From Rattus norvegicus (lineage: Eukaryota > Chordata > Mammalia > Rodentia > Muridae), in NCBI RefSeq assembly GCF_036323735.1, contig NC_086031.1, forward strand, positions 42,070,725 to 42,134,724: 64,000 nucleotides of DNA, written 5' to 3'. A program made the translations under genes and the position numbers. Within the stretch, counting starts at the first letter, position 1, and the number at the start of each line of letters is the position of its first letter. Of the stretch, positions 46,576 to 59,062 are shown piece after piece. Under the pieces are notes generated by a model. That model did no database searches, was not told the origin of the DNA, and saw only the letters and a program-made list of their open reading frames with translations.

Positions 46576-47079
46576 CGCATGCACAACTATGCATACAAAG
46601 ACAAACATAAAGTAATACAATGTTTTTTAATGAAAAGAACTTGCAGTTGTACCGAAAGATATGTTTGGGAATTGAGAGCTAACTACAGGCATCAATTTTC
46701 TCTTTGATTAAACAGTCCCTAACAGTATGTAAACTTTGGAATTCTACAATCTTGTTATTTGAAAACGACTGAAAATACAGTACTTAGAACCCATTTATAT
46801 TCTTTTTACGTGTAATATCATTATGATTTATCTGGGTGTCAGGACTTCATTTTCCTTGAACACGGCCTGTGGCTTTGTGTCCTGGCATAATCCTTCTTCT
46901 GTAGTTGCTTGTATTTGCTTCACTTTTCCCAGCTGTAGGCCTTGGCACACCGGCTCCATTACCTACTTCCATGGAAACACTCCGCAGAGCATAGTTCCCT
47001 TCTGTATACTAGGCAGCCACAGCTTTTTCCACGAGAACTCGCAGAAAGCGGCCCTCCACCCATGTGAAGGTTCCCGGAT

Positions 47080-47375
47080 GAATTTCGAGAGCATTTTCAG
47101 CAAGTGTGATGCTTACACAGGTATAGTAGACTCCCTCATCTTCAGGGATGCATTCCAGGAACCCCAGTGGGTGCACGAGACCTTGTACGATGCCAAATAC
47201 TAGGTAAACAATATGTCTCCTATGCACAAACACTACAATTAAGCTTTATTTACATGTGAGGCGCAGTAAGACATCAACAGCTAATAGAAAAGCTGAGCAA
47301 TTAGAGCAATGTAAGAGTGAAAGCTATATAAATGTGTTCTCTCACACTCTCCCAAAAGGAATTACTGCAACACAA
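47080..47375 (+). mobile_element. Probable Tigger-type ancient DNA transposon fragment
   Basis: ATGCATTCCAGGAACCCCAG, TACGATGCCAAATACTAGGT, AATTAAGCTTTATTTACATG and GGCGCAGTAAGACATCAACA resemble the common mammalian Tigger (pogo-like) consensus as I recall it. It is strongly diverged, so pre-rodent in age. Confidence 0.5.
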
Positions 47376-48093
47376 GAACTATAATTCTGCGACAATGGAT
47401 CTGATAACCAATATGGCTATCAAGTGGCTAACAGGTGGGAGTGTATGCAGTAGACATATTGGGAAAAAAAAATCAATCACATCCTAGATGGGTTAGGGTA
47501 GCATGTTGCAAAATGTCCCTGTATTACTTCAGAATGCCATGTAATTTAATACCTTTGAATTAGCTCTGTATATACACCGCACTCATTCCTTCCATTTACG
47601 AAGGAGTATTCCCCCAGGCACAGTCTAACTCTGTACTCCAGACGCTTCTTACGTTCTCATTAGAATGTAACAGTTCAATATTGATGATCTCTTCTTTGAC
47701 CTGTTTCTTCTTCTGTTTGTGAATAACTTTTATTAGCATTCACACACACTAAGCTTTGCCATTGTAAAAATAAACAGAAATTTTTTTCTGGTCCTTGCTT
47801 TGCCTTTCCAGCATCCAGCTGCTTTCCTCTAGTTCTCCTGAGCAAGCTTCCAGTCTCACTTGATGCTTTTCTCTGTCCCAGTTCTCGGACCCACGAGCTG
47901 TGATGACTTCTTTAAGCTCACACTCTGTAAGCAAATGGATGTGGCCTCCAGCACTGCTGCTGGTAAGCATATCTAAATCGGCTTACCTCTGTGCCTTAGT
48001 TTCCTAGCACATCAAGAGGGGCTACCAACTTGACAGACTACATGCTAATCAACAAACCTTGTGCCTAATTTACATCTTAAACATGTACAGTAA

Positions 48094-48189
48094 GGGGTTG
48101 GGGATTTAGCTCAGTGGTAGAGCACTTGCCTAGCAAGCGCAAGGTCCTGGGTTCAGTCCCCAGGTCCGAAAAAAAGAAAAGAAAAAAAA
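48094..48189 (+). repeat. ID SINE
   Basis: Complete ID with box A and box B and an A-rich tail. ATGTACAGTAA is present on both sides. Confidence 0.94.
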
Positions 48190-48308
48190 ATGTACAGTAA
48201 TAGCAGTCTCATTACTTAGGAGGCTGAGGCCGTAGGATTTCAAGTTCAAGAGCAGTTGGGCTACTTAGGACATTGAAGGGTGGCTTATGCAACCCTGTAT
48301 TAGGCACG

Positions 48309-48311
<3 letters not shown>

Positions 48312-48347
<36 letters not shown>
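48312..48347. repeat. (AC)n microsatellite
   Basis: About 18 AC units. Confidence 0.97.
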
Positions 48348-48348
<1 letters not shown>

Positions 48349-48871
48349 AGAGTAAATACATATATAATTGTGAAAAAAGCTATTCTATAAAAATAAGAGA
48401 GAAAAACCTTCTAAAATAACACCTATACTCCCATTTAACAAATCTCTCTACATGCTGTGTTCCTTTTGCCTAAAAGGATCTCATCAAAGTTCCCTTTCTA
48501 TATCTCACCTTATTCAATTAGTAAATGCATATTCAACTGTAAAAATCCAGTTTGGATTAGTCCTCTGAGAATCAGTTCCAGACCACTTATGTTTCTGGTT
48601 TCCAGATGCAGTCAGGGCCCTGTATGCTGTCAACACACTTCCACTGTGGCATCTATTACATTACAGCACAGATTCTATGTATGTTCTACTAGTGGGCAAT
48701 GTACTTCTTGACCACAAGGCACTGTTATTCAGTTCTGCTTCCCAAGAGCCTAACTATGCCCAAAACATCAGGGAACCATACACTTATTTGAAGTCATCCC
48801 AAAAAGTAAGAAGATACTTCAACCTTAATTTGAAAAAAAAAAAATCAATCCTCCCAAATCAAAAATCAATA

Positions 48872-48879
48872 TCTCTCTC

Positions 48880-48941
<62 letters not shown>

Positions 48942-48955
48942 CTCCCCCCCCCCCA
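48872..48955. repeat. (TC)n, (TCTG)n and C-rich tract
   Basis: CT units, then CTGT units, CT again and a C-run ending in ACACAC. Confidence 0.97.
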
Positions 48956-50744
48956 CACACAACCATATACACAAATAATTTAACATCTTTGAAACAAGCA
49001 TCACTAATGATGTTTTGCTGCCCACACTGAAATCCCAGGTTCGTCATAAGCAAAAGCTTCCCACATAGTGTGACGTGGCTTGTGGGCCTCTTAGGACGGC
49101 CAATGGGTGTGATGTTACTATTAATCTTTTAGACTGTTGGTGAAGTTTGTGTCTCTAGGATGCAAACGATTCCATCTCAAGTTAAAGACGAACGTGAGAA
49201 TCTAAGACCTGTCACTGGGTCCTTGGAACAGGCATCCAAGGAGCTGTATTTCTCCAGCAGTAGGGTCAACAGTCCCATGCACAAGTGGACCTGTACCCCT
49301 TAGATCCCCTTAAGATTAGGAAGGAAGAAGTCCTTGAGGGGATACTCTATAGGGTCCTAGCAGCGGCTCTGTGGCAGTAAGTACAACGTGAGGATGAACA
49401 AAACAACCAGGCTTCACACTCCAGGCAACTCGACCTTTGGGTAGAGAACTAAGGAGCCACGGGCAAACTGGTTTAGACCAGTGACTGCCAAGATGGCTAT
49501 GAGTGTGACTGCCTCATTAAGCCCTCTCTGTAATATGTTAGTTTTGAGGCCTATGTAAAAGAGGCATGAACAATAAAAGTCCCCTTCTTACCAAGAAAAT
49601 CATCAATATTCAAAATCTTTCCTGAAAGGGTATGAATATTCAAACTCTTCTCCCCAAAATGAAATGTATGTCTTTGCTTCTAGCTACTTGGCCAAGTACA
49701 CTTCCGCCTACAGTCGCTCTGCCTCTCTGATGTAACCTGGTGTGCTTCCTTCCGTTCTGTAACAACCATTCACGTTACTTTGGCTTGAGAATAACAACAC
49801 CAACCTATAACCAGATCAACCAACCACAAGAACAGCAAAAGAAACCTGAGCACCAGGGAGCTCTCCACAAAAATAAAGCCTTTTGTGATATCCACCTTTC
49901 ATTTTTGGGCAACAGAAGAAATACTGTTAAGATTATTTGAGGCTACCATGCAGAAGTGTGCCTTTATTAAAATTAAATTATCAAAAAGTCTTAATAGGAT
50001 ACATGAACAATATCCAGTCAGTAAAATAGCTTAATCTGCTTATCAGACTGGGGATCTGATTTGATAAAAAGATTACTTAATCGTACTGATATTTCGTTTT
50101 AAAGGTATCCTAAAATACTTTCAATGTTAGTTTGCTTTATTCTTTTGATTTTAAGAAGAAACAAAAACAAGACCAAAAACAAAAAACAAAAAAACAAAAC
50201 AAACCAAAAAAAACTGAAGCATAGCGAATTACTTCAAATGTGAAATTAGGCTTTTTGTCTTATGAACAAGTTCCAAGATTTAAAATGGTTATTTCCTTTT
50301 TTAAAAGCAGTTATTCACCACGGCAATGAAGAGATTCCTGAGATTTGTTTAATGAGTAGTGTCTCATTAAGCAGACTGCGGGAACATGGTATAAGGAGGA
50401 ACAGCACAGATTGGCTTTCTCTAGTGTGGGTGTCCTGGTACTCTCAGGATCTCTCACCCACTCATGAGTCAGTTTTATATAACGCGGTAATGTATAATTT
50501 CCCTCCTACTCACAAGCCAACACTTCAGAGATAACATTTTACCCAGTGTTATTTAAAGAATATGGTGCCTTGGAACATTTTAATATTTTTCAAAATGTAT
50601 AAACAACCAAATTATTATCATGTCAGTAACAAGGCTCTTTGGCTTCAAAGCAGCACTCCGGTGTATTCTAATGCTATAATAATTGATTTAGGAAAAGATA
50701 TTTGGAAAATATGTAAACTGTTTGTAACAAAATGTAACTTTATT

Positions 50745-50915
50745 ATTTTAAGATATTTATATTTGATTCTATGTATGCATGTGTATCCATGTGTGTCCAT
50801 GTGCAGATGGTGTTAGATCCCCTATGGCAGGAATCAGAGGCAGTTGTGACTGATGTGGGCACTGGGACCCAAACCCAGGTCCTCTGGAAGAGCATCAAGA
50901 ACTCTTAACCAGTCT
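50745..50915 (-). repeat. B3-type SINE
   Basis: GTATCCATGTGTGTCCATGT tail and ACCCAGGTCCTCTGGAAGAG, running straight into a B1. Confidence 0.8.
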
Positions 50916-51040
50916 CGCTGTGTAGTTCTGGTTGCCCTAGAACTTACTACCTAGACCAGACCAGGTTGGCCTCAAACTCACACAGTTCACCTGCCTCTAC
51001 CTCCCAAGTGCTGGGATTAAAGGTGTACGTCACCCAGTGA
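50916..51040 (-). repeat. B1 SINE
   Basis: CTCGCTGTGTAGTTCTGGTT, GGTTGGCCTCAAACTCACAC, CCCAAGTGCTGGGATTAAAG. Confidence 0.9.
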
Positions 51041-52149
51041 GATTTAGTCTAAAAAATTGTCATGAACTTATACATAGAGGAACACTCGTGTCTACAGCCA
51101 GAGATAAAGCAGTGGCACAGGAGCTCAGAGACTATTGGCAATGTTGATAAATAAATGAAATGAAATGTCAGGGGCGAAGTCACAAATAAACACACATAAT
51201 TGAAATGAAGTCCAGTCCACCTCCTGGTGCCTGTCTCAGTGCAGCTACAAAGGCAGAGCCCAGTAGGAACTGGAGGGAGCTGGAAACAGTGCACGGTCCG
51301 AGGCAGACTCCCACTGGAGCAGGAGTGTCCCTCCTGACAGGAAAGGGCACGTGGGTCATGCCAGTCCACGTAATGGGGTCTGAGTCTTACAGAGTAAGTA
51401 CCGGAGCAGAAAATGGGTTGAAGGCAGTGGTGCAGAACAGGGCAGCATGAAGTCAGAGTCCTGGCCAATAATTAGGCAGGACTTGGCGTTAGTTTTTCAA
51501 TCAGTCATATATTTGAATATGTACCATTTATGTATTGTTATGTATTATGGATGACCTTAAACTCTAATCCTACTGTCTTGACTTCCTAAATCCGGAGATT
51601 ATAGGAAGCTGTTGATACAACTGCCTAGAAGGCCTCTGTTCACATGAATCACACCCTTCATCTTCCAGGAAAAAGAACCAAAGGCACATTCCATACTTCA
51701 AATGTGGCAACTTCTATGTGCTACTTGGTGACTGTATATTAGCAATTTTTTTTTCCACAAGGAATTTTCTAACTTCCCAACTGTGCCCTTAGCCAGTATA
51801 TCAATTATGAAACGTGTCTTGGTTTCGTTTTCCTGGAAGATGATGGGTGTGGTCAACTTAAACAGAGGCCTTACAGGCAGTTGAATCATAACTTCCTATA
51901 ATCTCAGAATTTAGGAAGCCAAGACACTAGGATCAGCATTTAAGGTCATCTACAACTACTTAGTAAATTTGAACTGAACTACAAAAGACGATGCTCCAAG
52001 CAAGAGACATAAATAAATAAGCTGCAATTTACAGAAAGAAAGAAAACTGTGAGTCAACAGCAGACTAAGAAAACGAGATGCATAAGGCTTCCCTCCGAGG
52101 CTGCCGAGATGGAAGAGACACGGGGCACTGTGAAGGGAAAGCTAGCGAG

Positions 52150-52510
52150 CCTCTTACTTGTCCACGACTGTGAAGAGACACCATGACCAGACTGGAAAAG
52201 GAAGCTTTAACTGGGGGCTTCCTTACAGTTTCAAGGCTTAGTTCAGGATCATCGTGGTGGGAAGCATGAAGACAAGGAGGCATGGCACTGGGACAACAGC
52301 TTCCATCACAAACATGCACACATAGAAATAGAGAGACAGACAGATAGAGACAGAGAGAAACCGGGCCTGGCATGGACTTTAGAACTTAACTCCTACCCTA
52401 ACCCCACCCCTGGAGGATACATGGCCTCCAACAAGGCCATACCTCCCAATCCTTCCTAAACAGTCATCAACTGGGAACCAAGCCTTCAAAAATATTAGCT
52501 TATGGGGGCT
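52150..52510 (-). mobile_element. hAT-Charlie-type rodent element, reverse orientation
   Basis: CTGTGAAGAGACACCATGAC, CTTACAGTTTCAAGGCTTAG, GGCATGGCACTGGGACAACA and AACAAGGCCATACCTCCCAA. Confidence 0.75.
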
Positions 52511-52684
52511 AATCTTGTTCAAAGTGCACTGTATGCACTAAACACAGATGAAATTAAAGCGAAAAGCTCTGAGGGAAGAGAAGTCAGAGCAGTACTGGCA
52601 AATTTAGGAGGCAAGTTGATTAGGAGCAGGTGTAATGTGATTGACGGACATATTCTATGGTTACAAAACCTGTCAGAGCCTTAG

Positions 52685-52689
<5 letters not shown>

Positions 52690-52741
<52 letters not shown>
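52690..52741. repeat. (AC)26 microsatellite
   Basis: Fifty-two uninterrupted bases of AC. Confidence 0.98.
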
Positions 52742-52743
<2 letters not shown>

Positions 52744-52789
52744 AAAGAACCCAAACTGTGAATTTTATTGAATTAAATCATAAGTGTGC

Positions 52790-53065
52790 ATCGTGATTAT
52801 TAATTAGGTAGGAGAGAGCCCAGTCAACTGTGGGTGGCACCATTCCCTGAGCAGGTGGTCCTAGGCTGTAAAAAAAATGTGTGAGCCTCTGGGGCAGCTG
52901 GCAAGCACAATGCTTTCATGCTTTCTGCATCAAGTTTCTGCTCTGACTTCTTTCAGTGAAGTCTGTGATCTGAAAGTGTAATTCAAATAAACATTTTCCT
53001 CTTGTAAGTTACTTTCAGTCAAGCTGTTTTCTCACAACAACAGAAAGGAAACTAGAACACTAGAT
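52790..53065 (+). mobile_element. hAT-Charlie-type rodent element
   Basis: GTCAACTGTGGGTGGCACCA, CCTAGGCTGTAAAAAAAATG, GAAGTCTGTGATCTGAAAGT and ACAACAGAAAGGAAACTAGA. Confidence 0.7.
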
Positions 53066-53664
53066 AATAAAATAGCCTTGTAAATAAATGTAAACAAATA
53101 CAGAAATAAAGGCAGAACTAAAACATAACACAAACCAAGACACAACAAGACTTGAACTGGATATGCTAAGAATTTAAAAATATACCGCTGAAACTAAGAG
53201 CAAAGTTCACAATACTCCTCTAATAGCAGGAAAGGAGAGGACTAACTGTTCTTTGACATTAGTCAGCTAATCCCTGAGCTGGACACAGAAACCCAGCCAA
53301 TCCTCAAACATTTCTGTTTATCCCTGCTTCCCAAAGCATGGCGTGACGGCAACTGCTCTGTGTAAAGGGTACTTAATAATGCAACCCTCACGTGTGTGAG
53401 CGACAAAAAACGAGGAGCTTCAGTTTCATGAGCATCAGTGGTCGCCCCCCACCCCAGGACAAATAGTAGCAAAAGATAGTAAACGTAAGCACACACTTGT
53501 GCACGTGAAATGCACACCGATGGGTAAACACAGAAGCACATCTACACATGAACATAAAAATCAAAATACAGAACTAAAAGAGGCAGGAGATAGAAAGGGC
53601 ACTGAAGAAAGGGCTAACCCAGATGTAAACAGAGGCAATGAGGTACAAAAGGGAACAAAAATAA

Positions 53665-53835
53665 CACTGGGAACTGGCCAGGCGGCTGAGTAAAGTCACC
53701 GCTGCCAAGCCTGATGACCTTAGCTTAATCCTCAAGATGCCACACAGTGGGAGGAGAAAACGAAGGTCCCAAAAGTTGTCCTCTGACCTGTACAGTGGCA
53801 CACCGTGGCATGTGTACACAGACACACAAACCTAA
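53665..53835 (+). repeat. B3/B4-type SINE
   Basis: ACTGGCCAGGCGGCTGAGTA start and GTTGTCCTCTGACCTGTACA. Confidence 0.75.
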
Positions 53836-54324
53836 TAATGAGTGTGATTCTTTCAAAAGATACTGCTACAGGTAACAAGTATAAAAACATTTAAAGTGAA
53901 CGCACAGTATCACACGTTAAGTCAAGAAGGACAAAGAAAAGGATACTACAGAAAACTTCTGAATAGTGAGAACATAGAAAGTCAATGTGTAACAATTTTC
54001 TTAATCTCCCAAGAATAGCAATGATGATTGACATCGAAGACCTAGTCATTGCAGAGTACAAAAAGTATGGGCTTGTGGGAAAAGATGCTGGTCTTAAAAT
54101 TTCCTTTGTGGGACTATATGTGAAAGAAGGAACCACTAAAAACCAGGTTATTTCAAAGAGAGAGAGAGAAGAAAAGCAGCAGACAGACAGAATGTCTATC
54201 GTCATGTGATCAAAAGCTGCTGAGGGTGTGGGGTGCAGGGAGTGAGTGACCCATGCAAGGTTAGTAGGAATATAATTAGTGTAGACACTCTGGGAGTGAC
54301 TATGCCTCAAGCACAAAAAATAGT

Positions 54325-54465
54325 CAGGCTCATAGTGTGCATCTGTCATTCTGACACCCTGTCACCCAGAAGGCAGCCCGGGGTCACAGTTTGAGTTCGG
54401 CCTTGGCTACATAGAAGTTTCAGGCCAGCTTTGGAGGCATGGTGTGATCCTCTGTCAAAATCAGT
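54325..54465 (+). repeat. B1 SINE, diverged
   Basis: CATTCTGACACCCTGTCACC and GTTCGGCCTTGGCTACATAG. Confidence 0.6.
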
Positions 54466-54579
54466 GAGTTCAATAAAACTCCACAGAACTGGAGATACGC
54501 TCCCCATAAGACACAGGTCTACCTCATCTGGGTATGGAGCTGAAACAGACAGAGGACAAGGAAGATTCCTACACATTCA

Positions 54580-54830
54580 AGTTTACTGAAACACTATTCA
54601 CAAGAGAATCACAAAATCAGCCCAGGGGCCCAGCACAGATGAAATGGTAAAGGACTGCAGTCCATCAGCATAATAAGCTTCATTAAACCATGCAAGACCA
54701 AAAACAGATCATTTGCAGGAGAACGGGTGGAACTGGGGATCACCACGTTAAGCAAAGTCAGCAAAACTGAGCAGGATAAAAATCATGTGACTTCTTTCAC
54801 ATGTGAGTCTACATGGAAAGTAGAGAGAAG
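54580..54830 (+). mobile_element. L1 fragment
   Basis: GAAACACTATTCACAAGAGA, ATTTGCAGGAGAACGGGTGG and AACTGGGGATCACCACGTTA match a familiar L1 3'-region segment in the plus direction. Diverged. Confidence 0.55.
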
Positions 54831-54859
54831 ACTGTTTGGGAAGAGGAAAAGGCCAACTG

Positions 54860-55040
54860 GAGGCCAGGCCAGGTGACACAGTTCAGCCATGCAAACTTGG
54901 TGACCTGAGTTCAATCCCTCAAACATATATATGAAGGGGGAAAGAGAACTGACACCACAAAGTTGCCCTCTGACCTCTAAACTCATGCAATGGCACATGT
55001 GCCTCCTTCAGTAATAATTAACATAAATAAATTAAGATTA
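54860..55040 (+). repeat. B3-type SINE
   Basis: CAGTTCAGCCATGCAAACTT, GTTGCCCTCTGACCTCTAAA and an AATAAATTAAGATTAAAAAT tail. Confidence 0.75.
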
Positions 55041-55044
55041 AAAA

Positions 55045-55248
55045 TAAAGTCCGGAGAGATAGCTCAGCAATCTGGAGTATGTTCTACCATTTTGCAGAGG
55101 ACCCGAATTCAGTTCCCTCTACCTAAGAACTGCTTTGAACTCCAACTCTTTTAAGAAATCCGATATGCTCTTCTGGTCTCTTTAGGTAGCTGCACATACT
55201 TGTTATACACATACATAGACATAAGCAACAATAAATAAAGTTAAAATC
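55045..55248 (+). repeat. B2/B3-type SINE
   Basis: TAAAGTCCGGAGAGATAGCT start and an AATAAATAAAGTTAAAA tail. Confidence 0.8.
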
Positions 55249-55249
55249 G

Positions 55250-55520
55250 GCGGGCTGCAGATGGCTCAGCTGACAAGAGCACTTGCTGAGCAAACACGAG
55301 GACCTGAGTTCAACCGCGCAGAACCAGATAAGAAGCTAAGAATGCCGCTGGGGACGGAGACAGGAGGATTGCTGGAGCCCACTGGTTCCCAGTCGGGCTC
55401 CATAGTCAACAGGAGAGAGTGTCTCAAAGGACTAAGAAACAGTGATAAAGCAGGATCTCCAAGGCCCTCCTCTGACTCCAGGTACACATGGGCATACACA
55501 AGCATGCACTGTGTACACAG

Positions 55521-55571
<51 letters not shown>

Positions 55572-55600
55572 TAAAATGTGTAAAAAAATGAATAAAAAAG
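55250..55600 (+). repeat. B4-type SINE with CA tract
   Basis: GGGCTGCAGATGGCTCAGCT start, a B1-like middle, GGCCCTCCTCTGACTCCAGG, then a long CA run and AATAAAATG. Confidence 0.75.
55522..55569. repeat. (CA)24 microsatellite
   Basis: Uninterrupted CA run in the tail region of a B4-type SINE. Confidence 0.98.
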
Positions 55601-55704
55601 ATTTCTAACGGATACACAGAATAAATAAATGCACAGCTGCATTATAACGCATCATAGCCAGATGACACATATGACTCTTAGGATTTAAGTTTAAAATAAT
55701 TCCA

Positions 55705-55885
55705 GTCGCTGGAGAGGTGGCTCAGTGGTGAAGAGCACCGACTGCTCTTCCAGAGGTCCTGAGTTCAAATCCCAGCAACCACGTGGTGGCTCACAACCAT
55801 CTGTGATTGGATCTGATGCCCTCTTCTGGTGTGTCTGAAGACAGCGACAGTGTACTCATATATAATAATAAAAAAAAAAATCTTA
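55705..55885 (+). repeat. B2-family SINE, well conserved
   Basis: GTCGCTGGAGAGGTGGCTCA start, TCAAATCCCAGCAACCACGT, TCTGATGCCCTCTTCTGGTG and a TATAATAATAAAAA tail. Confidence 0.93.
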
Positions 55886-55894
55886 AAATTTTTA

Positions 55895-55994
55895 GGGGTT
55901 GGGGATTTAGCTCAGTGGTAGAGCACTTGCCTAGCAAGTGCAAGGCCCTGGGTTCGGTCCCCAGCCCCGAAAAAAAAGAAAAAAGAAAAAAAAA
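55895..55994 (+). repeat. ID SINE at the end of a SINE cluster
   Basis: Complete ID inserted just after the tail of a B2-family SINE. The tail is A-rich with G interruptions. Confidence 0.94.
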
Positions 55995-56569
55995 AATTCC
56001 AGCCAGCCAAATTTTAAAATGCCTCCTTTACTTGCATTAGACATTTGTAGAACTCAGTAAGGGAGCGCTGTAAAATGGATACTGACTGACGCTGTCTCTA
56101 TGCAGAGCACTTCCATCCTGGCAGAACACTCCCACAGACAGTGCTCACCTAGGAGGAGGAGCCTGGTGTGTGGCAATGATGTCAGTGCACGCCAGGGGGC
56201 TACGTCAGTCTTTTCATTAAATGTAGAAAGATTAATCGGCCATGCACATATAAAAGTAAATTGAAAAATAATTGTGACCTTTACTTTGTACCGGGAATAA
56301 AATTAGTCTAAGTGAACTGCAAATCTAATTGATGTGAAAAATGAAACCATTTTTTAGAAGAGATGACAAGCAAAAGCTTGTCTTTTCACTGAAGGTGGTT
56401 CCATTGTGTCTTGCCCTGGACAGGGCTCCTGGTTGCTCTCTGGTCTTTGGAATCATGGTGGACTGTGCTACCCATTTTCCTGGTTCTCCAAAGAGCAAGT
56501 CTTTTACATAAAAATAAAGATATATAATGTTTAAGATGTAGGGAAGGGGGAGGGAAAGCTGAGCTAAGA

Positions 56570-56725
56570 GACGGGTAAACGGGTGAAAGCAGCTGCCGCT
56601 GAGCCGGACTGGAGTTGGATGCCCAGGTTCCACATGGCAGAAAGAGAGAAAAGACTCTCAGACGGTGTCCTCTGACCTACACACATGCACACTGGGACAC
56701 AAGAAAATTTACAAATGCACTTTTA
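56570..56725 (+). repeat. B3/B4-type SINE
   Basis: GACGGTGTCCTCTGACCTAC and an A-rich end. The 5' part is diverged. Confidence 0.6.
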
Positions 56726-56774
56726 AAACAATCAGAATCTATGCCGATCAGGAAGTGTCATTAGAATGGTAAAG

Positions 56775-56955
56775 TGGGAAGCTAGAGTGAGGAAAATTTT
56801 AATACCTGATTGTCTGTGTTTGAACCCTAGGACCTATGTGGTAAAAAAAAGGAGAGAACCAATTTCCATAAGTTGTCTTTTGACCTATGTCTGTGCCACA
56901 GTGAGGACAGCTACAGACAGAAAATAAAATCAAACAAACAAAAAAGTTTAAAAAA
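56775..56955 (+). repeat. B3/B4-type SINE
   Basis: GTTTGAACCCTAGGACCTAT, AAGTTGTCTTTTGACCTATG and an AAAATAAAATCAAACAAACA tail. Confidence 0.6.
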
Positions 56956-57084
56956 TAGGGAATATGTATGTAAAGGAAACCATTACATACTCAGTGAATG
57001 AATTACATCAACAATGCAGAACTGTTCACTTGGTAAAGAATACAATTTAAAATTTTTAGCTACTCGGGAGGAAGGAGGTTGGGA

Positions 57085-57897
57085 AGACCCTCTAGAATGG
57101 ACCAGAGACCTGGGAAGTGAGAGACTCTCAGGACTCAAAGCAGGGCACCCTAGATGAAAGGCCCTGCAGAAGGGTGAGGGAACTTACTGAATCCACCTCC
57201 AGCAGAAAGACAGGGCATTAAGTGAGGGATGGGGTTGCTATCCCACAGCCAAAGCTCTGACCCATGATTATTCCTGTCTGAAAGAAATGCAGGGATGGAA
57301 ATGGAGAAGAGCCTGAGTAAAAGAAGGTCCAGCAGCAGGCCCAAGGTGGGATCCAGATCAAGGGGAGACCCCAAGACCTGACACCATAACTGAAGCTATA
57401 GGGCATTCACAAAAAGAGACCTATCATGACTGCTCTCCAAAAGACCCAACAAGCAGCTGAAGGAGTCAGATGCAGATATGTGCACCCACCCAATAAAGAG
57501 AAGCTGCTGACCCCTGTGGATGAATCAGGGAAAAGCTGGATGAAGCTGAGGAGGAGGGCAACCCTGTAGGAGGACCAGCAGACTCAATTAACCCAGACCC
57601 GAGATCTCTCAGACACTGGATCACCAACCAGGCAGCGTACACCAGCTGAGATGGGGCCCCCAGCACATACACAGCAGAGGTTTCCCAGGTCTGGGTTCAG
57701 TCAGAGAAGATGCACTCAAGAGACTGGAGGCCCCAGGAAATTTAGAAGTCTGGTGGGGTGGGGGACATCCCTGTGGAGATGGGGAGGGGCAATGCAGGGA
57801 GGCGGGGAGGAGGTATAGGATGTAGAACCCTCAGAGGATGGACTGGGAGAATAAAATCTGGAGTGTAAAAATAAACAAACAAACAAACAAATAAATA
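57085..57897 (+). mobile_element. Rodent L1 3' UTR, 5'-truncated
   Basis: Typical rat/mouse L1 3' UTR words: GACCCAACAAGCAGCTGAAG, GGACCAGCAGACTCAATTAA, TGGATCACCAACCAGGCAGC, a G-rich tract at 57750-57815 and AATAAAATCTGGAGTG, then AAATAAACAAACAAACAAA. ORF2 is absent. The weak ORFs on either strand here are not genes. Confidence 0.85.
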
Positions 57898-58419
57898 ACT
57901 TTAGCTACTAAGATCACATTCTAACAACAACAAAAGGACAGTTCTAATTACAAGATAGAGAACGTTCTACCTCCAGAATGAAAGTAAGACCCACGTTTTA
58001 TTTACTTGCTTTATTTGTTTATGGTTGTTTTTGAGACAGGGTCTACCTATGCACTCCCGACTTACAGGACTCTAAGTACCTCCACACCCTCAAAACGAAC
58101 AAATTTAACTTTGTGAACTTCTTATTTTCCCGTTTTATTGCACAGACTCATATTTTGCTAGGGATGGTTACCAGTCTAAGGACAAGTATCTGGAAATAAC
58201 TAAGATTGGTTACTTAAAAGGGAGTAGGCACTGGCTGGGCACTACAGGAGAATCATTCTTTACAGATGCGGGGATGGGAAATGAAATACGCACTTTCTAG
58301 TTGATAGAGCTGAGGGATGAGTTGTTAAGGAAGCACACTCGGGATCACAGGAAGTAAGGGGCTTGGACTTGAGCACCCTGTGGGCTCTCATAGGGAAGCA
58401 TTAGAAATAACAGCAAACT

Positions 58420-58523
58420 GGGGCTGGGGATTTAGCTCAGTGGTAGAGCGCTTACCTAGGAAGCGCAAGGCCCTGGGTTCGGTCCCCAGCTCCGAAAAAA
58501 AGAACCAGAAAAAAAAAAAAAAA
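58420..58523 (+). repeat. ID SINE
   Basis: GGGGCTGGGGATTTAGCTCA head, complete body and long A tail. AAATAACAGCAAACT is duplicated at both ends. Confidence 0.95.
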
Positions 58524-58679
58524 ATAACAGCAAACTAACTAGAGAAGCTAAAGGCTCTTGTGTGGCAGTTTCCAGTGGCATTTGCGACTGGAACCTTCAG
58601 GAGCCTGAACACAGACACTGTGGATTCTGAGTAGTCTAACCCTTAAAAACAGAACAAATCTCCAAATGAGATCGCACTG

Positions 58680-59062
58680 GCTGGTTTTGTGTGTCAACTT
58701 GACATAAGCTGGAGTTAGCACAGAGAAAGGAGTTTCCCTTGAGGAAATGTGGTAAGGCATTTTCTCAACTAGTGATCAAGGGTGGGAGAATCCAGCCCAT
58801 TGTGGGTGGTGCCATCCCTGGGCTGGTGGTCTTGGGTTCTATAAGAAAGCAAGCTGAGTAAGCCAGAAGAAGCAGGCCAATAGGAAACATCCCTCCATGG
58901 CCTATGCATCAGCTCCTGCTTCCTGACCTGCTTGAGTTCCAGTCCTGACTTCCTTTGGTGATGAACAGCAATGTGGAAGTGTAAGCTGACTAAACCCTTT
59001 CCTCCCCAACTTGCTTCTTGGTCATGATGTTTGTGCAGGAATAGAAACCCTGACTAAGCAAG
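58680..59062 (+). mobile_element. hAT-Charlie-type rodent element (URR1B-like), nearly complete
   Basis: TTTTGTGTGTCAACTTGACA start, CAGCCCATTGTGGGTGGTGC, GAACAGCAATGTGGAAGTGT and GGTCATGATGTTTGTGCAGG end. The best-preserved copy of this subtype in the window. Confidence 0.8.
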
